Shown here: positions 47,659 through 59,627 of the stretch, piece by piece
Layout: each line of letters starts with the position of its first letter
Position numbering within the stretch: the first letter of the stretch is position 1
NCBI GenBank assembly: GCA_032433595.1
Contig: JASWJB010000136.1
Location: 1 to 64,000 of the forward strand
Reading direction: 5' to 3'
Length of the DNA: 64,000 bases
DNA from: Conoideocrella luteorostrata
Taxonomy: Eukaryota > Ascomycota > Sordariomycetes > Hypocreales > Clavicipitaceae
Notes under the pieces: model-generated
Told to the model about the DNA's origin: nothing
The model's input: only the letters and a program-made list of their open reading frames with translations
Databases searched by the model: none
Made by a program: the position numbers and the translations under genes

Positions 47659-50600
47659 ATGGAGTCTTCGGAGCAGTCGACTCCCACCGCCAGCAATGTC
47701 TCCATAGACGACCCATCAATACTGTCTTCCATATCCTCCACGCCTTCCACCCTGCGGGACGTTCAACGAGATCAATCAACCTTTGCGATTGACCAAGAAG
47801 CTCAACCGTCGCATCAGCCGTTGCCGGCACCTTCCCATTACCATTCACATTCCCGCAAAGTATCGTCCTCCTCCACCACCGCCTCTAGCACTAATCGAAG
47901 GAGCCGTCATGTTGATTCCAGCCCGCCTGGAAGTTACTCCGAACGTTCTAACTTGCCAGTTACTTCTCAACCAGCTCCAGTTCCTGTAAAAAGTGCACGT
48001 TCCCGCCACTCACGAAACCATTCTGCCATATCAGACGCAGGCAGCGACGTCTTGGTCTTTGGTTAGCTGCGCCGGTTCCTCTTCAACTCAGTCGTGCATC
48101 TCGCGAATCCGTGCTGAAGTCCAACTTGGTTAATTTTACTGATGCATGGTCACCAGATCCGACCCTAGCTGCACAGACTTCCCTGTCAGATATTCAAACG
48201 AGACGACTATCCAGTACCTCAATATACTCGCTAGCCTCAGCCAGGGGAATTATAAATTCTTCATCTTCTACGCACGGTTCTGATTCAGGAGCACCTCCTC
48301 GCTCGGTTTCCGGTCTTATGTCGACAAGCAAAGGAAGCAGTGCTACTGGCACGCCGCCAGAACCAGGTCTTTCCAATGTGACGGTTACCACCTCGTCGTC
48401 GAACGGGCCAACTGCCAGTGGTCAGCACAGCCTCACCACAAGAGAGCCGCAGCCACTCGATCTAATGAGAAGAAATCAACGAGCCGACTCCAATATGCGA
48501 GCACAGCCTGATAGATCTCGAAGTAGAGCGAAGAGACGTTTCAGTGGCAGCACTGCGACTAGCACTCATAGTCAGGGAAGCGATCGCGGCCCACACCGTG
48601 AAAAGGAAGAAGGTATTGCGTCGCCAAGCAATCGAGAGGACCTCGCTGGTTGTACACATTCTAACAAGTCATTAGCTAAACCTGCTCCGTTTGGCACTAT
48701 TGGTATTTGCGCTTTGGATATCAAGGCAAGAAGCAAACCTAGTAGAAATATTCTCAACCGGCTTATTGCAAATCGGGATTTCGATGTCGTGGTATTTGGT
48801 GACAAAGTAATTCTTGACGAAGGTTTGTGACACTAAAATCCATCATACGACCATGAAGAATATCCCCCCTGAATGTAATAAAAAGAAACATTTACTGACT
48901 CTGCGCTCTGTTCAGAGGTTGAGAACTGGCCCATGTGGTAAGCTGAACCCCAGGCAGGGACCCTCGGTGAACATAAACAGCATAGCGGCGCAGCGTCGTC
49001 TCGTGCAAGGGTTCAGGAGTAACACATTGGACTAACCTAAGACCAGCGACTACTTGATATCATTTTATTCGGATGGCTTTCCACTGCAAAAGGCCATCGC
49101 ATACGTCAAGGCCAGAAAACCATTTTGTGTGAACGATGTGCCAATGCAGCAAATTTTGTGGGACAGACGAGTGTGTCTTCGTCTTCTTGACAAAATTCAA
49201 GTCCGTACGCCAAAGCGATTGGAAGTGAATCGTGATGGTGGCCCCCATGTACTCACGCCAGAAATGGTGAAGCACATCAAGGAGATTTCCGGCATTTCTA
49301 CTGAACCAATCAGCTCTGCAGTAGCGACGCGGCCAACAAAAGTCGAACTACTCGATGATGGCGATACGCTGAGCGTAGATGGCGCAGTGCTGAAAAAGCC
49401 CTTTGTGGAAAAGCCGACAAGTGGTGAAGACCATAACATCATCATATATTTCGCCAAGAGTACTGGAGGCGGCGCCAGGAAACTTTTCCGCAAGATTGGC
49501 AACAAGAGTTCCGACTACGTTCCTGATCTCACCGTACCACGGGCAATCACTGAGCCAGAAGGCAGCTACGTATACGAAAGCTTTATGCAGGTGGATAATG
49601 CCGAAGATGTCAAGGCGTATACGGTTGGCCCAAACTATTGCCATGCAGAAACCCGCAAATCCCCAGTAGTGGACGGCATCGTGAGGCGCAATACTCATGG
49701 AAAGGAGCTGCGATACGTGACTAGCTTAAGCGCTGAAGAACGAGGAATGGCCAGCAGAATTTCTACCACATTTGGACAGCGGGTTTGTGGCTTCGACCTA
49801 CTCCGGGCTGATGGGAAGAGCTATGTCATAGATGTTAACGGCTGGAGTTTTGTCAAGGACAACGACGACTATTACGAGCATTGCGCCAATATTTTGCGAG
49901 AGCTTTTCGTTAAAGATAAACTCAGGCGGGCAGGAGCCACGCCGCCGCCAGTACCATCTCCAGATGGTACAGAAATCGATCCAATGTCTCGAGCTGCGCA
50001 ACATAATCACGACAGAGAACAGCAGCTGCAACCTCCCCCCACAGCAGGTACTAGTTGTACCAACGGTCAGGCGATTACCGATCCGCAGAGCAGTGACGCA
50101 AAACCCAAAAACTTTGGCGAGGTTGCGTCACCTCGCTCTGAAAGTACATTTGCCTCTGCCCTACCAAGCACTGCAGCAAGTCCTCTTCTACTGCCACCCT
50201 CGGAGCTTGCGCTGCCTGGTACCTCCACTGCTGCGTCATCCTTGCAATCAGACACAACCTCTACTGTACCAATAATGCAGGCACCCAGCGAGGAAGCGCC
50301 AGCGGCACTCCCTCCTCCTCCCAAGCATTCGTGGAAATTAAAGGGCATGGTCTCTGTCATACGACATGCGGATCGTACACCGAAACAGAAGTACAAGTTC
50401 ACTTTCCACACCGACCCGTTTATTGCACTTCTCAAAGGCCATCAAGAAGAAGTGCTGTTAATAGGAGAGGCTGCTCTTGCCAGCGTCATTCAAGCTGTTG
50501 ATATAGCTTACGAGGCTGGTATTGAGGACCGCGGAAAGCTCAAGGCTCTTCGTAACGTTTTGGTGAAGAAAGGTAGCTGGGCTGGAACAAAGGTCCAAAT

Positions 50601-52660
50601 AAAACCAATGTTTCGAAAGAACAAGACTGACGCAGCTCAATCTGTCAGCGCCGTCGAAACACCGGTTACAGAAGAGAACATTCAAATAGACTCACAAATA
50701 CTTGGAAAATACGGCAGCAGCGACCCAGCTGAACGGTTTAATTCGAAGCGACAGAACTCTCTCTCCGGAGTGACAATGTCGAAATTCACGGCCGCGGAAG
50801 AGAGCCTGGTCCTTGACAAGCTTCAGCTTATTGTCAAATGGGGAGGCGAGCCAACCCACTCCGCACGATACCAGGCACAAGAACTTGGAGAGAATATGCG
50901 AAATGACCTGATGCTATTAAACAGGGACATATTTGATGAAGTACATGTTTTCAGCAGCTCCGAGCGACGTGTCAGTGCCAGCGCTCAAATTTGGGCCACT
51001 TCGTTCCTGGGCAGAAATGATATCCCTGAAGATTTTATTACAACTCGGAAAGATTTGCTGGATGATTCGAATGCTGCCAAGGATGAAACGGACAAGGTCA
51101 AGAAGAAGTTGAAAGGGCTGCTGAGGAAGGGTAACGAGCGACCTGCGCAATTCGCATGGCCGGAGAGCATGCCTGAACCATCTGAGGTTCAAACTCGGGT
51201 GGTTCAACTGATGAACTTCCACAGGCGTGTAATGCATTACAATTACGGCAAGATCTACGGTGGTGCGGCATCGTCACTCGGAGCCATCTCCAATCCCAGT
51301 TCAGAGAGATTAAGTGCAGAAGGTTCAACGACTTCGATTTCATCTCTGTCACATGTGAACGCCATTAACAGTATCCAGCCAAGATGGTGCAGTGGTGAAG
51401 ATGCCGAGCTCTTCCGAGAACGATGGGAGAAGTTGTTTGCTGAGTTTTGCGACGGTGATAAGGTAGACCCGAGCAAAATTTCAGAACTTTACGACACCAT
51501 GAAGTTCGACGCATTACATAATCGACAATTTTTGGAATGGGTCTTCACACCACCGAAGAGCATGTTGGAAGATGAGTATGTCTCCAGGGACGGAAAGTCA
51601 AAAGACTCGGATGATACAAAGGGATCTGAAGACTCAAAGGGTGACAAGAGCCAAACCGGTAGTCCCGAAGGCTCGGACAAGATGGATCCTTCGAATCGCT
51701 CAGTCAAAAAACTGTTCCGCAGACGATCTTTTCTAAACAACCTTCGGCACATGAGTGATGAAGCTCCACCAGAGCAATACTTCCGGCTTTACAAGGGAAC
51801 TAACCAGACCGCTGCTAAGAATGATCCTCGCACTGAGCCACTTCAAGAGCTTTACCGACTCGCCAAAGTCTTGTTCGACTTCATCTGCCCTCAGGAATAT
51901 GGAATTTCGGACAGCGAAAAGCTTGAAATAGGTTTGCTAACATCCCTACCACTTCTGAAAGAAATCGTTCAAGATTTGGAAGAGATGCAAGCATCGAACG
52001 ATGCCAAGGCCTTCTTCTACTTCACCAAGGAATCCCACATCTACACCCTTCTCAACTCTATCATCGAGGGCGGGATTGAGACCAAGATCAAGCGTAGCAC
52101 CATTCCTGAGCTGGACTATCTCTCACAAATTTGCTTTGAACTATACGAATCAGAGACCAAGCCGCCAGCTGAAAGCACCCCGGGCGATGAGCCGACATTC
52201 GCCTACAGCATTCGTATCACAATTAGCCCGGGATGCCACGTTTTCGATCCCCTGCACGTGCAGCTCGACAGCCGGCATTGCATTGGGTGCGCCCCAAGAC
52301 GCAGCCTAACCCCACACATTGACTGGCTGCAGGTTATCAAAACTCTGCGGGCGAAATTCAACCAGTACGTTGCCGTGTTCATACGTAGCCTACACGCAAT
52401 ACCTTTGAGCTCCTGCTAACCCATTTCTGCTTACCAGGGTCAAACTGCCCAAGACATTCTTGGCAGTCAATCTTTCAGAGGCTTTTACATTTGAGGAGCG
52501 GGAACGCATGGCTAGTGAGCCCGACATACTGGAAATGAAGGCTTTGCCACCGAAAGATCTGCTCTCAGGCGGCGCCGCTACGATTGAGCTTCAGGATTCG
52601 CATGCGCCTATTAATGAGCAACAGATAGAACCGGAGACCAAGGACGTGGATGCTGCTTGA
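47659..52660 (+). CDS. Inositol hexakisphosphate / PP-InsP5 kinase Vip1 (PPIP5K)
   Basis: My exons are 47659-48061, 48157-48822, 48916-48937 (22 nt), 49047-52364 and 52438-52660, joining in frame to 1543 aa. The first 330 residues are Ser-rich and disordered. The kinase half begins PFGTIGICALDIKARSKPSRN and runs through DFDVVVFGDKVILDE, EVENWPMC (the microexon), YLISFYSDGFPLQKAIAYV, and the ATP-grasp region. The histidine-acid-phosphatase-like half starts at VSVIRHADRTPKQK (Arg at about 803) and ends SPGCHVFDPLHVQLD. These bifunctional enzymes make and break 1-position inositol pyrophosphates, which control phosphate sensing and polarity. The start at 47659 has a strong CCACCATGG context. The first intron (donor GTTAGC, 95 nt) is the least certain junction; it was chosen because it is the first one that restores frame. 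Confidence 0.92.
48916..48937 (+). other. 22-nt internal microexon of the Vip1 gene
   Basis: The exon lies between TTCAG and GTAAGC and supplies most of EVENWPMC, a segment the kinase fold requires between VILDE and YLISF. Frame is correct at both junctions: one base is carried over from the previous exon and two into the next. Confidence 0.85.
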
Positions 52661-55600
52661 AGACGAATTATATGGACACGTTTTGCAGTAATGTGCTGTT
52701 GAAGAATGCAACAACGGGATTGTCATTCATCCTCACTCTATCGGTGGCTGTTTATTGAAACCTATGTATATTAAGGAGTGCGCCATAGAGGTTACGTGTA
52801 GCACATGTTATCATACAGCTTATAGAATAGAAGATAGCAAAAAAGGCGCGACGCCTTTGGAGCTGACGCCAATTTGCTAACATCATTTGGCTTGTATAGA
52901 AATAATACTCGAGCGTAGAGTCTTTGAAACCGAACCCCGACGAAATCGGATCCATCTATTATGACTAGGTGATATACCAGTACGCGCATGATCTGTATCA
53001 CAATCATTCTCTCTTCCGCTATGTAGGTATCTAGTTACTCTGCATTCAAAACAGTAAATGGAACTGTAACTGCTTGGAAGAAAATGCAAGGAGGTTTGTT
53101 GGGGGCGAGCCAATGTAATTTCCACAAATCCAACCTGTTTCCAGGGCCCCGGCCCTGGTCTGGGATCTGTGTGACGAACCATGGGTACCGTGCTGGAACA
53201 GTCTCAAAATGTTATCACTGAGAAACAAGAATCTGTGCAGAACTTGGCGCTTGTGGGCAAACAATCCCCAACTAAGCCTCGCGCTCGCAGCTCAAAACGT
53301 CCAAGTGCTTCATAGGCTGTGAGGCAACGGGGAAATAGCATCAACTACGCGTGGATCAATACTGCCACAGACTATCCCCTTTACTCTAAGTGGCGGCTTT
53401 ATTGGAAACCACAATGATTTGTTTGTGTCTGAAGTGGTGTGCATGCTAGCCACCTGCTTCCGCGGCTTTCCGTAATGGTAGTGTACCTCCCTGTGTTGTT
53501 GGCGAGACCACGGAGTAGACTGGGAATCAAGATGACGAATTCATAATTGCTGGGTGGCGTTTGTCAGTCGTGTCCTACATCCTAAAACCGCAGAGGCAAG
53601 ACACATCCATGCGGATGTACGGCCTTTTGGCTGCTTGTCATCTCCGATGCCGTGTGGTACGGAAACTGTACAATAGAAGTCGTGGTCTCAGGAATAAGCA
53701 TACGTGTACGGAGTACTCCGCATACGTTCAAGTATGGTCGAGCCTCAGAAGCCCGCGCCGAATGCATGAGACAAGGCGCCCCAGTACGGCCGCGTTTGAG
53801 CTATTGTAAGACAAGTACTCCGTAATGGCGAAGCCGACACGCTTACGAACCAGCTACTCTCGACCAACAAAATCACAGTTCAAGCTTTTCAACATATGTG
53901 AGACGGCAGGGGGCTACATGAAGTTGATTACTCCGTAGTCTTGACGGACTTCAAGGGTTCAGCCTGCATGCATCCCCATCCCGCTTGAGAATAATCGGAA
54001 TTATGGAGAAATCAGGACCCGTTTCCCACTGCAGCAAACGCAGCGGGCCGAACACTGTTGTAATTACTAGTAGCATTCCAGACTCAAATCAGCATGGAAA
54101 CCTAGCGTCTGACCCAAGCCCCAAGCACTGCATCCAATCCGGTTCGGCCACTTCGGGCACTGCCGGTGGCTCCCGACCCATCTGAGCAGGCGGCTTGAGA
54201 TTATTTGCCCAAAATGCTGCGCCAGGGATCACCGGATCATTGACCCGAGTGAGCATCATGGACATACTCCGTAAAATGGCAGCAATATTCGTCAAGTCAT
54301 TCTGCCTCTTATCATGTCGGCTCGAGGCTGCTCAGCCGCTGACTTACTTTTCCTTATTGATCCGCATATTTGTCATGCTTATAATGCAGAAGAACGAGTC
54401 ACTCGCCAAGCCCAAAATGAACGTGCCTATGGCCGTTGAAAGGGGGGGGGCGTGATTGTAGAAGTTGCCGCCTCGGAAAAGAAGATGAACAAAGCCCTGA
54501 TCCAGCGCATCAGCAGGAAATGTGACTATGAGATTTTCACCAAGATAGATATTGGTACCAGTCACGACCGCTTTGCCGCGCGATACGAGCATTAAAAAAA
54601 ATTCACCGTTCAGATAGGTCCAGGAACTTGCAACTTAAGCTTGCGGCTTATGCAGGAGACTTTCCGGGAGATTTTGCGAGAAACCTAGCTTTTGACAGAC
54701 ATGTACGGAGTGCTCTCGGATCTTGACCCCTATGGCGCATTCCATAAGCTCCGTGACATCCTCGGTGTAATATCAAGCATACGATCATTGATAGTGAAAA
54801 GTTGGGCACACACGTGCCATGATCCACCATTGTGCTGTGAGACGGTCATCTCAGCAAATCGCATTCTAGGGACAGGTGAGGCATAAGCTGACAATGCCAC
54901 GTTTCTTGTCCATGCACCTATAGATCTGGGCATTGGGCTTTGCCGCGCAGACACGCTAGACAAGGGAATTATGAGACAATGTGACCAGAACTCATCCCTG
55001 CAGAAAGCATGCAGCGCAGTTTCCTCTTCCTGGCGCACGACGTTTACAAATGATCAGCAGCCGATCGGACCGCAGTTTCGTTTGGTTTAAACTGGCAAGA
55101 ACGTCAGAAGTGTGTCTGGCTCAAAAATATTTGCATTGTGGGTTACAGTTTGACTGGCCGTGATTGAGTGCGCCGGAGTGTCCGCCTTCGCAGGCAGACC
55201 AAAACCGTCCAAAATCCCTACCCAGCTGACTGCTGAGTCGATATGACTCGACGTTCCAGCACGCATTGTCGTTTGTTTTACATGTTTCATCACATGCAGT
55301 CCGTTGATGCTCAAAGTCGAATTTTATTTGCAGAATCAGACCCAGTCCTTGTGTGTAGTGGGATCACTGACAGTGATTAACGTGATACTGTCAGGTTGGC
55401 TAATTAGGCGTAGTGCTAGTTACCGAGTAGCAACAACCGTGGAATTCTAGCATCTGTACGGAGTAATAAAGGCTCCAAAGACCCGCCGAGGCAGACATCA
55501 GACGGGGTCGAAGGCCAAAAGAAGCCCCTTGGAAAACCAAAGAGTGGAGCTGTGTAGTCATCCCTGCAAGACACGCAACGCAGATTCACATTGTGTGAAA

Positions 55601-57988
55601 TGAATTTGTCTGGTTAGACTTGACGAGGATTGGAGAAGGTAGCACCGCCTCGCATTCCACCTACCTAGGTAGGTTAAAGAGGAGATGGACAGATCCCGAA
55701 ATTGACGGGGCTCCACCTTCCCATACTTGTTTTCTCGACCATTGTTTGCACACACGCAAGCAAACCGGGTCAGCAAACACGGCGTTACTCCAATTATCAA
55801 AGGCAGGGATCTCCTGATGTTGTAGACAAACGACTGATCGTCACCCAACCCCGACGGGATCTTTGACAGGAGGGAGCTGTACGGGAGAGTAGTGCTCCGT
55901 ATCTTGCACCGTCATGGTTTGGTGGTAGTATTTGGTTGGGCAGGCCAGAAGGATGGAGTCGCTGGATTTCTCCATAATAGAGATTTGTGAACTGCTGGCT
56001 GCCTCATCTTGCATGCTAGTCAATGCAAGGCGCAGGGCTGTCACGATGATGTCAGCTCCAAGAATGGAAATTCAACTAACAGGGCAACACACTCCCTCGC
56101 TCTTGCTGACAGATCGTGTGTTTCGCTCTCTGATATTGCGCTCTGTACAAGAAAGATTTACGCGCTGATAAGTTGTACGTGTAGATAGCCTTCTTAGATT
56201 CTTGATAGTCTTGTCACCTTTCAACAATGCGCGCCCAGCCGACTGCAGTTATTGGAGGAGTTTCCTTCAAGGACACAGCAGGTCTTAGACCAAATGGGGC
56301 GGCGGCCCGCTTCTTTCAGCTCTAGACTGCAGAGCTGTCTTCTGAAATCCGGGGCCTGTTCTTGGAGGCTTGGTGGCAAATCGTCGTCAGAAGTATGGTT
56401 CAGATGTTTGTCAGATGCCTCAATCCGACATGCTGAGACTTTGATAAGCATTTGGCCCCGTCTTGGCGAACTTTGATGCTTCGAAGCAACCATGATGTGT
56501 AGAAGTCATCGAATTGCATTGTACACGCACACCCATAGTACATATACAATATGCGTGCACGGAACCCTGCCGCCATGCAATTCGTATTACCGCCCGTTCC
56601 GACGCGGTGGCTCTGCACTAGCGGTGTTCTGGGTCTCTCGATGCTGCGGGCCAGCGTGTGTGCAGGTGTCTGTTTGGTGCAATTAACTTATTATGCGCTG
56701 CAACATCCACGCCATGGCGACCCGCTACCGTGTCTCTGGAAACACGCCAGTCCCGTTTCATCAGTGTCTTTGACCAGGATCGATGCCATGCTAGTCAAGA
56801 CTCCATGGGATTTGGCTCGGCTGTCTCCCCTGAGCTCTGTGGTTGGAGGAGTAAAGGGTAAAAGTTTATTGGGTCGTCCAATACTAACGGGGCGAAAATA
56901 CCTTGTGCCGCTACATGAGTTAGTGTTTAAGCAAGTCTTTGAGGGTGGGCAGGCAGACGTACGTATTTGTACATCAGAAACGACTCAGCAGCCAAGGGGG
57001 GAGGTGAGGAGTAGGATAAAGAGGAGGAGTGAGTATGGAGTCGAAGTCCGTGAAAGAGGAAGGCGAGCCGAAACCGAGAGAGAGCGGACGAGAGTAGCCG
57101 ATGTTCCCTTCAAACTAGTTACTTAGTACTTACGTATGTGGTCAGGAACGAATGACACACCACCTGCCCTCCTCTTGCACCTTGCGCTCCAACCTGGACC
57201 AAGCATTTGATCAATTTCGAGCATTCGCTTCATCCTCTCCCTTGCCCCTAATCATCATCGCCAAACCATATAAATATTTCACACATAGAACCCACCTTCA
57301 AGGGTTGCTCGAACAACTTCATGACGCTAACACCCTTGCCGTATTCCTTGCTTTCTGTTACATCACCTTCCCCAAGAACAACCTACCGCCAAAAGCCGAA
57401 GTCACTTTGAGCTACATCCATACGTCGGGTGTATACATACAACAGCCACCTCCTGTCTTCGTTTGCAGGTCTGGGACGCTTGTCCTCCCGTCATAGGTCC
57501 AACCTTTGTTCAACATCGACTCCGTTTGAAGCAGGCTTCTACAGGGTCATACCCGACACAAAACTCTCGCACTGCGCAGATTCTCCAGACTTAAATACTT
57601 GAGTTCTCGACCGATTGTTTCTCTATAATCTGCCTGTCATATCTGAGCATTCGCCACATCCGCAAAAGCTGTCATATACTGCAGAATCAGCCAAGCCTTT
57701 GCAACTAGTGTTTTCAACGTCAGTTCGTTGAATCGTCCTTTTGCATCAGTCATTTCGATGAAATTCATCAGCTGAATATAGAGACTCCGAGAGTAGGTAC
57801 TTCACCGTTGGCACCAGAAGAACCTTGATGTCCTTTTGGGTAGACTCCATCCAGACCATCAATGCCTGTATGCTAATTTTGAGGAAGATTCCCTATAAGC
57901 AACGTTATCCCAAGAGGCCGCGACCATCACCTATCACGACTAAATCTCGAACTATCATTACGTAACCGCTGTTGCGCGTACAGACACG
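52661..57988. other. 5.3-kb gene-poor region
   Basis: I found no gene I could defend. Exact TACGGAGTA/TACTCCGTA copies occur at 53707, 53816, 53929, 54265 and 55457, with a palindromic CGGAGTACTCCG at 53709-53720. Two plus-strand frames (56551-57126 and 57152-57496) are open for over 110 codons but lack domain signals, and their composition drifts to Arg/Glu low complexity. From about 57150 the sequence is pyrimidine-rich with many short tracts, and could be a long transcribed leader of the small zinc-motif gene at 57989. Confidence 0.5.
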
Positions 57989-58147
57989 ATGTCAAACTCT
58001 TGCCTGCACTCTTTCATCCTCATGAAATCCGACAGCACTCTTGTGCAATGGATGTGTAAGCACTGTCGCTCGGGACCGCACTGGATGATTTTCGAATGCG
58101 TTTACTGCAAACTCCACGTTTGCCGTGCTTGCACCCAGGCGGCATAA
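57989..58147 (+). CDS. Tiny Cys-rich protein with three CxxC pairs (52 aa)
   Basis: The ORF is 53 codons including TAA, beginning MSNSCLHSFILMKSDSTLVQ. Cys at 5, 23, 26, 37, 40, 45 and 48, with His at 7, 25, 31 and 43, form three CxxC pairs (WMCKHC, FECVYC, VCRAC). The ladder of CxxC pairs separated by GPHWMIFE looks like a small zinc ribbon or knuckle. Such regular Cys spacing in a short frame is unlikely by chance, so I call it a real gene. I recall similar tiny proteins in other Sordariomycetes but cannot verify that here. Function is unknown; a metal-binding adaptor is plausible. The stop codon is directly followed by an in-frame ATG opening a second 60-codon frame. A long upstream region with no other gene may be its leader. 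Confidence 0.7.
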   Translation: MSNSCLHSFILMKSDSTLVQWMCKHCRSGPHWMIFECVYCKLHVCRACTQAA

Positions 58148-58330
58148 ATGCTCAAGAAGAAAATCACAGCACAATTAGCGAAGGTCTTGTGGCCCTTCAA
58201 AAAAGGTGAAGAAGAATATGCACCAGTCCGAACATTGGGCACACTTGAGACGTTCATGGTTCTCACAGACAATGCATCACGTTACAACACAAGCTTACAG
58301 GTTCTTGTGAGGTGCAAGAAGCGTTTTTAG
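58148..58330 (+). CDS. Downstream ORF abutting the CxxC gene (60 aa, uncertain)
   Basis: The frame opens with the ATG immediately after the TAA of the CxxC ORF (TAAATG), in the same reading frame, and runs 60 codons to TAG. The protein is basic at both ends, with KKKITAQLAKVLWPFKKGEEEY near the start and VLVRCKKRF at the end. No family is recognised. It could be a second cistron reached by reinitiation, an extension reached by stop readthrough, the tail of an ancestral longer gene cut by a new stop, or simply untranslated 3' sequence. The last cannot be excluded. Confidence 0.35.
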   Translation: MLKKKITAQLAKVLWPFKKGEEEYAPVRTLGTLETFMVLTDNASRYNTSLQVLVRCKKRF

Positions 58331-59627
58331 TTAGGCTTCTTGCCAGGATTTTTATTTTCTTTCTTTTTATATATAGACATTTGCTCAGGCAATACTAACG
58401 TGATAACGCATTGAGGCGCATAGAGACTTGGTTTGTACGAAATACACTGGATCGGTTCGGAACTAGACAGCGCTGATAGCCCAGGTTGAGGTAATAAACG
58501 GCGGATAAAAGTATTTACTGCAAGCTCTACTATGTTCTTTCACGTACAAAGTGAATTTCTCTTGTCGTAGGTGGAGACTAGCAAAGTATTAAGGAAGTCG
58601 ATGCATCAGCGGAACATTTGACTAAGCCTTTTCGCCCTCTATGGCAAGTATCCCGACGTTCGATAGCTGCCAGTCTGCGCACTCGTATTTCGTTCCGTCT
58701 CTTTTCGTCTGCGTAAAGAATCTCAAACTATTCTCTCTGATCATCAACTCTAAACAAGCGTCATAAGAGGTGTTTGCCGTTCCAACTAGTGTAACCAGAC
58801 TGCGACACCAAACTGAAGCTCGAAAGATGTTCTAGAAATGCCAAATTCCATTGAATTCTGAGACATGTGGCTGTAACTACAACCCAAGTTGTACAAAAAA
58901 AAACTTCCCCAGTAGCCCATGCATCCTAGCGTAGCGGTAAAATTGTTGCTTTCTCCGAGAAGTGTACTCCGTAGTACAGGTCTCCCTTGTGTGTCGCGAG
59001 ATGTAAAGCAAATTTTTTTCGTACGGTCGAAAACGCCGACCTGCTTGGTGTAACCGTGAATGCAAATCAAACACCGCCAAAGTAACCTGACAAGATGTTT
59101 TGAGCCGTTGTAGTATACAACAGACTGTGAGACGAGGGGGTTTTTTTTTCCCACAGGGGGGGTAGGAAGATGAGAATGCTCTTTGCCAAGCGAGATTGCA
59201 ACTTCAGACAAAGCAAACTTAGCTGAACTGAGTTTGATAAATATGTACGGAGTAGCAGTGCTGACTACGGATCTCTGTGTTCCTATATTTGTTTTGAGCA
59301 TGGCTCAGCAAGAGACTGAGCGTAACGGGTCTTGTCGATGAAGGAATTTGTGCCTTGGCCTGATTCGCTGTATCCTCGATCGCCACTGAAGCTTTTGCTG
59401 GTCTGTGCCAAGCTGTAACGTGGCCCGACGAAGCAACGCATGTGTACATGTACATACGGAGTAGTAGAGCGGACGATAACATGATGTGGGTTTTCATGTT
59501 TCCCGTCCAGGCAAGACATTGCGGCACTGTCAATCTGTTCTGGTTTTTATATCGCCGAGCCAGGACAGAATTGTCTAGCTTAGGCATGCTGCTTCTGTTC
59601 CGGTCCGATTGCCACGAAAGGCGTTGT
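58331..59627. other. Intergenic region
   Basis: No gene is supported. Exact motif copies lie at 58965, 59246 and 59455. The minus-strand open frames (58786-59301 and 59219-59698) overlap each other, run into the MOSC gene's 3' end and lack motifs. Confidence 0.45.

Noticed and set aside
47435..47707. Upstream ATG frame before the Vip1 start (MPDQTGSDPPL)
   Set aside because: It is out of frame with the kinase and needs an unsupported splice. The ATG at 47659 has a much better context and is in frame.
56551..57126. 191-codon plus-strand ORF
   Set aside because: The composition changes along its length and ends in Arg/Glu low complexity. No motif, poor start context, and several overlapping ORFs.
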